From contig CAYMNK010000002.1 of assembly GCA_964391805.1 (NCBI GenBank), positions 62,001 to 126,000 on the forward strand: a stretch of 64,000 nt of DNA. The letters are read 5' to 3'. Source of the stretch: RUG14300 sp964391805 (lineage in GTDB: Bacteria > Bacillota > Clostridia > Christensenellales > CAG-1252). Every line of letters begins with the position of its first letter. The stretch's first letter is position 1. Below the pieces are notes generated by a model. It saw nothing but the letters and a program-made list of their open reading frames with translations, was not told the DNA's origin and searched no databases. Shown piece by piece: positions 25,901-34,900 of this stretch. The position numbers and the translations under genes are program-made.

Positions 25901-28900
25901 CCGAATATAAATGAACTATTTTTATTAAGTACGGTAACGCTTTCAATGGATTCGCCTACAAATGCATAGTCACCGATTGAGGTAAGTTCTATACCGTTTG
26001 CATAAATCGGTAATACGATATTACTGTGATCGCAATTACAACTATGATCTACCAATCCTATTACGGTGTTCCCCTCTTCGTCATATTCAAAGCAATGTTT
26101 ATCGGTATGAGTATAGACGTTGATTTGCATAGACTTATCTGTCTTTAACGCTTCGACATACTTTTCTAATCCGCTTTGTACATTTTCATAATGGTCGGAG
26201 TAATTGATTCCATACTGTGGCATATAGATATTTAAAGTTCCGTTATTGTAAATGCTTAGCTCGTCAAATACGCCGTAAGAACCATCAACTACCGGATAAT
26301 CGATATTGGTTTCAACATAAATATTGCTAAGATAGCATGCATAGGAATAAGCACCGCTAATTATGTCGGTGACATCAATATCGACGCCTAACCAATGACT
26401 TTGTCCGCTTCTTGCCGATGGATATGCATAGAAAGTTGCGGAATCACGTTCACTATCGTTATACCTATACAATGCATTATATTTGTCGGTAAAGAAATAC
26501 TTGTTGCCGTCCGCTACCTTGAATTCTACAAGATTAGTACATCCTACAAATACATTTGCTCCTATATATTCTACGTTTTTACCTATGGTTATAGAGGTCA
26601 ATGCGGAAATTCCGTAGAAGGCACCGTCCTCGATGCGAGTAACTGTATCGGGTACAATAAATTCGGAATCCTCATTGACGGAAACATATACGACAAGAGA
26701 GTCAAGCACGGTAATCTTGCTTGAATTGTAATCGGAATCGACTTCTTCGTTCTTATATAAAGCGCCCTCTTGCAATGTTATTTCGTTGATACTTTCGTCG
26801 TTTTGTACATAATAACTATTGCCGTTTTTAGTTATATCGAGATTAATAACTTCTTCGGTATCGCCCGATAAGCGGGTAACCTTTAGAGTATGCATTCCGT
26901 CGTATAATGCAGTTAAAAATCCTTTATTAATTCTCAAACCGTCTTCACCGTATGTAAAGTCAAGTTCACCCTCGATAATTACCGAAGATATCTTGGAGAA
27001 GTCTTGAGCGGTGAAGAATGAATGCGAAATTACGAGATAATTATCGATAACTCTATATTCTTCGGAATATCCGTTATATTCAACCGTTCCTAATTCGGTG
27101 TTTAGTTTAAGCAGTAAAACGGTATTGTTACCGAAATCCACCGCTCTAAGGGTATGTTCACCGACCTTTAAAGCATCTAAAAACGATTTATTGAGTCTGA
27201 TAGCATAGGTGCGCTCTTCTTGATTAGGTACATCCACCCTCTTATAATCGAGTTCACCCTCGATTTCTACCTTCTCGATTGTAGAATCATCTTGTTCGAG
27301 TATGTCGGTGAAAATCATAGCGTAAAGTTTTTCGAAGGTAAACGGAGAGTTGCCGACAGGTACGATTTCGGTCAAGTTCATACAACCGGATATAGCACCA
27401 GTACCTATTGTGGTTATACCTTCGGGGATAGTTAAACGTAATATACTCGAATTGTGAGCGAATGCATTGTTGCCTATGGTCGTAACTGCAACCTTAACAA
27501 ATTCGCCGTTATTCTTGGAATAACTGCCGTCTTCGTTCTTGACATAGTAATAGGATGGAATCGATATATCCGAGTGATTAAACATACAAGCATGAGTTTT
27601 TAATCCGCTTACAACATACTCGCCGTTTACTAACTCGTACTCGAAACATATCGAATTCATCATATCGTCATCGAATAGAGAATAATCGAGTACGTCGATA
27701 TAACTTCCGCTTGTTGCTAAGAATGTTTCATTTGTGAAATATTCGTTTAGATTGACAAATTCTGACGAATAATAAACGAGAAGTTTATCTCCTGTGGAAC
27801 TTTGATATCTCGAAAATGCCGTTTCATATAAAACGACGTCGTCACTAAAGAATATCTCTTCGAGATTACTCGATTCTAAAGCATTGTCGCCAACCGTCTG
27901 TATATTGGAACCTAAGTAAATACTCTTAATCGAGGTATTATAGAAAGCAGATTGACCGATTTCAATGATTGAATCGGGTAATATGATACCTACAACACCG
28001 TCTACGTCAGAAGCAAATGCGTTTGCTCCTATAGAAGTGACTTCTACGCCCTCGATGTATCTCGGTATATAAATAACCGAAACGCTAACATCGAAACCAT
28101 CCTTAATTCCTCCGATTTCTAATGTTTCGTCCGATTTGGATATCAAAATAAATCCGTCGGAAGGAATGCTGTTACGGAATTCAATGCCCGCAGATAAGCA
28201 TTCGTACTGGACACCGTAGAGAGCCGATGTACATACCACACACAACTCGGGATTTACGCCTTCAAATACGTTTTTACCGAAGGTACAGTCTGTATTAAAT
28301 GTTATCTGCTCTAAATTAATAGCGCCTGCAAATGCTTCTTCTCCGATATATTTTACCGTGTCGGGTACATCAAAAGATTTATTGGAAAGGGTATACATAT
28401 AGGTTATCAATTCAACTTTTTTACCGCCTTCCGTTTTATATAAAGCGCCTTGCTCGTAGGTGAAGTATTGATTGTGAGTAAGTCCGCTAATCGATGTCAA
28501 ATAATCGGCACCGCTAAATGCGCCCGATTCTATCTCACGAACGGAAGATGTTAGTATCAAGTTACGAATACTACTACCCTCGAATGCACCTCTCTTAATG
28601 ACGGTTATGCTTTCGGGTACTGTATAGGTAACTGTATTTGCAAGACAAATATAGAGTATCGAACTCGAATCGTAGTCGGTCAAAATTCCGTCGACAAACT
28701 TATAATTCGAATTGTTCGAATCAACGGAAATATTTGTTAAGTTACTGCAACCCGAAAAAGCGCCTGCGTATATCTTGGTTATAACGGATGAAATTCTCAA
28801 AGAATACATCTCGCTAAGTCCGTTAAATGCAGTAGACGAAAGCACCTTAATCGGCTTGCCCTTATAGTATGCGGGCAGTACGATGTTGACATGTCCGTCT

Positions 28901-31900
28901 TTACAATAATGGTCCTTAACGCCGACAATTGTGTAATATCCGTCATTATTATAGGTGTATTCGAAACACTCGGGATCGGTAACAGTATTATAGTTGACGA
29001 ATTTGGAATACATCAATTTTGAAAACTCGTCGCTTACATTACCAACTTTAGGTCCGTAAACCTTTAATTCAAGTGAGTTATCTCTTACCAAAGTCGTACC
29101 GATATCCTCTACATCGCCTAAGAAGTAAATTTCGGTCAATTTATTGCATCCGTAAAATACATAGTCACCGAGATATTCAACGCTTTGAGGAACCGTTATA
29201 CTTGTAAGCGACGGCATATAGGCAAATGCGTAATTAAACATTCCAAAAATATTTTCACCTATTATAACGCTCTCGACGTTATCGGTCGAATTACCTTCTT
29301 TATTAGAACTGAATGCCGATTCGCCAATATAATAAATCTTATATTCGATTACCGAACCTTGTTCGATATCGTAGTAAACCGACGGAATGATAACTTCGCT
29401 TTCGTTTCCGTTGTATCCTATGATACCAGCACTCAAAGAATCTTTGTCGAGTGCAAGAATGAAACCGTTGAGATTTCTGACATTGGTATGCCAAGCACGG
29501 TATTCGAATGTATATCCTACTCTATTGAGGTTCTCGACAAAATAGTTATAAACATATGTATACGGTTGTTGTTCCGCTCCGCTTAAAGCAATTTTTACCG
29601 ATACATCGGGCAAATAGATAATTGCACCGATAGGTGAATCGTTGGATTGATTAAGGAATGCGGTATATCTAATGGAAGAAGATGCCGACTCTTGTTTGAG
29701 ATCATCTGGGATTGAACCTGCAGAATTAGCAAAGTCTCCTTGGAAGTAGATAGACTCGAGACCTTCACAACCGCTGAAAACGTAATGACCTAACGATTCC
29801 ATTCCACCGGGTAAACTTACCGATGTGAGTTTGACACAATTACGGAATGCGTAACTTCCGATAGATATAGCACCCGGCATATAAATCGTAGATAAACGCG
29901 AAGATCCGTCAAATGCATTGTTATAAATCGTAGTTACGGTATCGGGTAATTCAACCGAAATCAACTTACTGTTTGCAAATGCGTAAGAATCAATGGAGAC
30001 AACCTTTCTTCCGTTGATTTCCTCGGGAATTACGAGATGAGAATGACTGTTTTTACAAACATGGTTTTTCATTCCTGTAATTTTGATTCCGTCACCTTCT
30101 AAAACATAATTCAAACATGATTCTGTTTCACTCGAAACATTGATGAATTCCGAATAATATGTAGTGAAGAATTCGTAAATGTTGCTTCCTTCGTTTACTG
30201 TAATATTTACTTGTGAATTGACTCCCTTAAATCTTTCGAGATCGTCGATAGTCGAACCCGAAGAAACAGCAAGAGTCATATCTCCGCCAAAGAAGATACT
30301 TCTCAAAGAAGAACAGGAATAGAATGCTCTATTACCTATATATTGAATAGTCGATGGAATATATACAGAAGATAATGACGGGAAACTATTGGATAATCCC
30401 GATTCGTCAAATGCGTTATCTCCTATAGCAATAACCTTATATCCTTCGATGTAAGAAGGTATAATGATGTTGATGCCGTCCTCGGTGAAACTTACTCTAT
30501 CGAGTCCGTCGATAGTTGCATTACCTCCGCTTACCGTATAATGGAATTTTGAGGTAGACTCGGATGATGCGAATTTTACGTTGTTTTCACAGTACAATTC
30601 TAACGAAGTGCCGTCAGGACTGTATACAACTACAGAATCGGCATTATTGAATGCGTTCGAGGCTAAGAATACGACATCCTTTTCAACATAAACCGATACA
30701 AGATTGGAACATGATTCGAAGGCACTGTCTAAAATATATCCGACGCTACCTCCGAATGAAACCGAATATAAATCATAACAATTGGCAAATGCTCTACTAC
30801 CGATTTCGTCAATGTCGCCTTTGAATATAACCGATTCAAGTCCAGATGTATTTTCGAAGGCACTTGCGCCGATTTTGTAAACCGATGCGGGGATAACAAG
30901 ACGTTTAGCAGAACCGAGATATGCTAAAATAATGCTCTTAGATGCATTATATAGAGTTTGTTCGCTAAAAGCGAAATACTTGTTGTTTATAAACTCGATC
31001 TCTTCAACAGAGGAATTTTTAAATAGGTTAACACCTAAGGTTTCTACGTTTTCACCCATTTTAATCGACTTGAGTGATACAGCGCCCTCAAAGGCATTAT
31101 CTCTAATTTCCTTTACTAAAGACGGAACGGTATAACTTTCGGCAGTTGAAACGGATAGGTAGCTGATGAGCACACTTCCGTCACCGTTGAGAAGTGCTCC
31201 CGATACCATTTCGCCGCTTGCGGAATTAACCGATACGAAGGAATATCTCGAATTACCTTCCGCTATGATAACATCCTTCAATTTCGAGCAACCTGCAAAT
31301 ACATTGGTTCCTATACTCGTTACGCTTGCGGGAATGCTTATACTTTCAATAGACTTATTGCGGAATGCGCCGTCTGCAATTGCTCTTACAGAATAACCGT
31401 CAATTTTTTCGGGAATTCTAACGTTAATGTGTCCTGTGCATATGTGATTGCGTAATCCTTGAATAATAATGTATGGATTGTTTCCCGTCGATAGCGTGTA
31501 GATAAAGCAACTCGAGGGAGTATATAGACAGAACGGTATATTTACCGATGGATCGTTGAAATAGTAATAAAGCATCGAATAACCCGACTCGGTTGTTTCG
31601 GGACCGATTACAGATAACTCTGCATTACAATCGGAGAATACATCGTTGCCCAACGAACAGTCTCCTGCAAAGGTAACTCCGATCAGCGCGGAATTCTTAT
31701 AGAAAGCATAATTTCCGATATCGCTAACCGTAGAAGGAATGTAGAGAGAACTTACAGCGGTATTACCGAATGCATATGCTTCGATGTGTTTCAAACCTTC
31801 AAAGAATATGATTTCATCGAGGTTGGTACAGCTTAAGAAAGCATTAGATAAAATAGTTTCTACCGTTTCGGGTACTATTAATTGTTTTAGATTTTTGTTG

Positions 31901-34900
31901 TTACCGAAACCGCCTACCGAGATAACCGTATAAGTGACGCCCTCTTTTTCTACGGTTGCGGGTATGATAAGTTCCGATACCGAATTTAGCGATTCTTCCG
32001 CTAATTCGTCGATAAATCCGTGTATAACCGCAGTCTTTTCCGAATCATTGTATTCGAAGTTTAAATAGTTTGCGGAAGTCCATAGTTTGAAGGTATGACC
32101 TAATTCTTCGCATGAATCCGATAATGCGCCGTCAGCCGACTCGGCAAATACGGTTATACCTGTGGCGTTGATGTCCGATAACGCTAAACTCCAGTCGGAA
32201 ACATCGAATTTGTCTTCGTTAAATATGTATAAGTACTTTAGATAGCTACACTCCTTGAAAGCGTTTACGCCGATTTTATATACTGAATTGCAAATGACTT
32301 GTTGTAAAATGTTTTGATTATATGCAAAAGCATAATCGCCTATTGCCCACACCGATTCGGGAATCTTAAAACTCGATACGCTGTTTACGCATAAATAGGT
32401 GTGCAATATGTATTGTTGTCCGTCCGTTCCTTGCGCTCTTTGATATAATACGCCGTCATCGAGATAGTATACCGCATTGCCTACACCGATAGATAGGTCG
32501 GTAAGAAAACCGCAGTTGACAAACGCACCTGCCCCGATGTTTGTTACCGAATTGGGAAGTGCTAAACTTACAAGCGATACACAATTACCGAAAGCAAAAT
32601 CTCCGATATGCTCTAATATCGCACTTCTGTTGTCTATAGTCGATAGATTGGTACAACCGTTAAAGGCGTAATTGCCTATATAAGTTACCTTTTCCGGAAT
32701 AATTATACTTTCAAGAGAGGTACATCCGGCAAATACATTGGCGCCGATATAAGTCAAGCTGTCGGGAAGTGTTATATATCTAATACCTTGTTGACCTTCG
32801 AAGGCACCCTTGCCCTGAGCATCGTTAAAATCGATTGCCGTTATTGTGTAATATTCTCCGTTATGCTTGACTTTATCGTTTATTACAAGATTGCTGTGTC
32901 CGCCGATGCAGTCGGTGTGGGATGCTAATCCAATAATTGTCGCCGTCAAGTTTTCGTCGTCGTATTCAAATTCAAAACAAGAAGATTCGCTTACTATAGA
33001 TACCGTCAATGTAAAGTTAAAGACATTTACAAGTGCCGTATTATCGGGAATAAAGCTAACTTCGTAATTCATCTTGGTAGGCGTTACTACACCCGAATAT
33101 GTCCAAGTGTATCTACCGACAACGGGAATATGAACGCCGTTACCGTCAACATACCCAGAAATTAGCATGCGTGCAAGCGACGCGTCAATCAAATCGTCGG
33201 ATAATTGTTCACCTGTTTCAACCCTTCTACTTACGACGGGTAAAACCGAATTATTGCGGTCAATGGATGCCGATACAACATTAACCTCGATCTCGACATA
33301 CTCGCTCTTATATTTGGAATAACTTGCGCTCGGGGTGAATACCGCTTGATATTTATTAACTCCGTCTAAACCGGGATATGTTTCGGGAGATACCCAACTA
33401 AGAGTACCGTATACCAATTCCCCCGAATTGTCGGGGTTACCGAATTCGTCGGTGGCATACGCTCTCGCCGTATATTCGGGAAGTTTCACATCGGACAACT
33501 TGGTACCGAAAACAACTCCGTTTATTGATGAGAAAATAGATGGATCTATTTCTTGAATGGGTAATTTATTAACGGTTACCTTTATTTTTACTTTAAAATC
33601 GTTCTTGTCGAATCTATATGCAAAAGATTCGTCCGCCATTGTGAATAGTGCATCGCAATAATATGTATCGAGTTCGCCCGATGAAGCATAATTCTCAGGG
33701 GTAGATTGAGGATTAACCCACAAAAAGGTTCCCTCTACCCGTCTTATGTCATATTCACCGCTATTGCTATTATAGTAGTTATAATAGACGCCTTGAGGTG
33801 CATCGGGATCGGAAGTCAAAAAGCTGTTTTGCAAATACTCTCCGTACTCGATAGCGGATGCTTTAGGTAGTACAATATTTAATTCGGCAGGTAGTATTTC
33901 AACGTCGATTTGAACCTTTACACTACTCGAATATTCAACTTGATCGTCGGGTGTGAAAATAGCATAGCACTTTGCTATTCTCGAATTCTTATCGCCTTCG
34001 GGAACGAGTGTAGCATCCTCCCAAGAGAATGTACCGCCGATCTGATCGGACTGGCCTTTGGAAGTGCCCAATACACTCGATAAAACGGATTCCAAAAGAG
34101 GTTTACCGTAGAAAATAGAAGAAGCCGAAGGAATTACATATATAGAAGAATCGTTGAAAGTAGGAGTAAAAGGCGCAACCGTTAATGGAACGATTACGGG
34201 AGCAGATACCGTATAATTATCAGTATCGTTAGGTGTAAATATTACCGTATAAGTGTTTTGATTTTTAACTTGAACCAAAGGAGCGTTTTTGTAATCGTAT
34301 ATGATTACTTCTCCGTTATCGGTTACGGTACCCCAAGAACAAGTACCTTTAACCGCCGTATAGTCTCCATCGCCCTTGGGAATACCAAATACGGCTTTGG
34401 TAAGTTTACTCTCCATGAGAGAATCACCGCTCGAAACCGATGATGCCGTAGGAATAGTATAACAAACAGGGGTTGCAGGAACGACATTGACTGTTAAACC
34501 TTCCTTGGTAACCGATTTCATACTAACCGTGGTGTAGTTGTTATAGAACGAAGATGCATCGTCAGAATCCTGTCCTGCGGGTGTGAAAACTACATCATAA
34601 CTTTGATTCTTGACGGAAACCGATGTAGTTGCCCAGCCAAAGGTTCCTCTAACCGCTTCGCCTAATACGCCGACAACTCTGCTGGTCGAATCGGCAGTAT
34701 GCGGATTAAGTTCGGAATCATCGAGTTTATTGCCGTATGTAACGGTGTAGCTACCGTTTTTGAGCGTAGGCCATGATCTAACGGTCGGAACAGCCTTCTC
34801 GATGGTAATGGAAAAGGTCGTCGAAACCGATTTATAACCTTTTGAATCAAAGCTGATCGTCGCAGTGTAGTTTCCTGCATTTACGCACTCGTCTATAGCA

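Noticed and set aside
7139..34443. Many plus-strand and alternate-frame ORFs of 60-147 codons within the giant gene
   Set aside because: All are antisense or out-of-frame shadows of the LRR gene; none has a consistent ribosome binding site or recognisable product.
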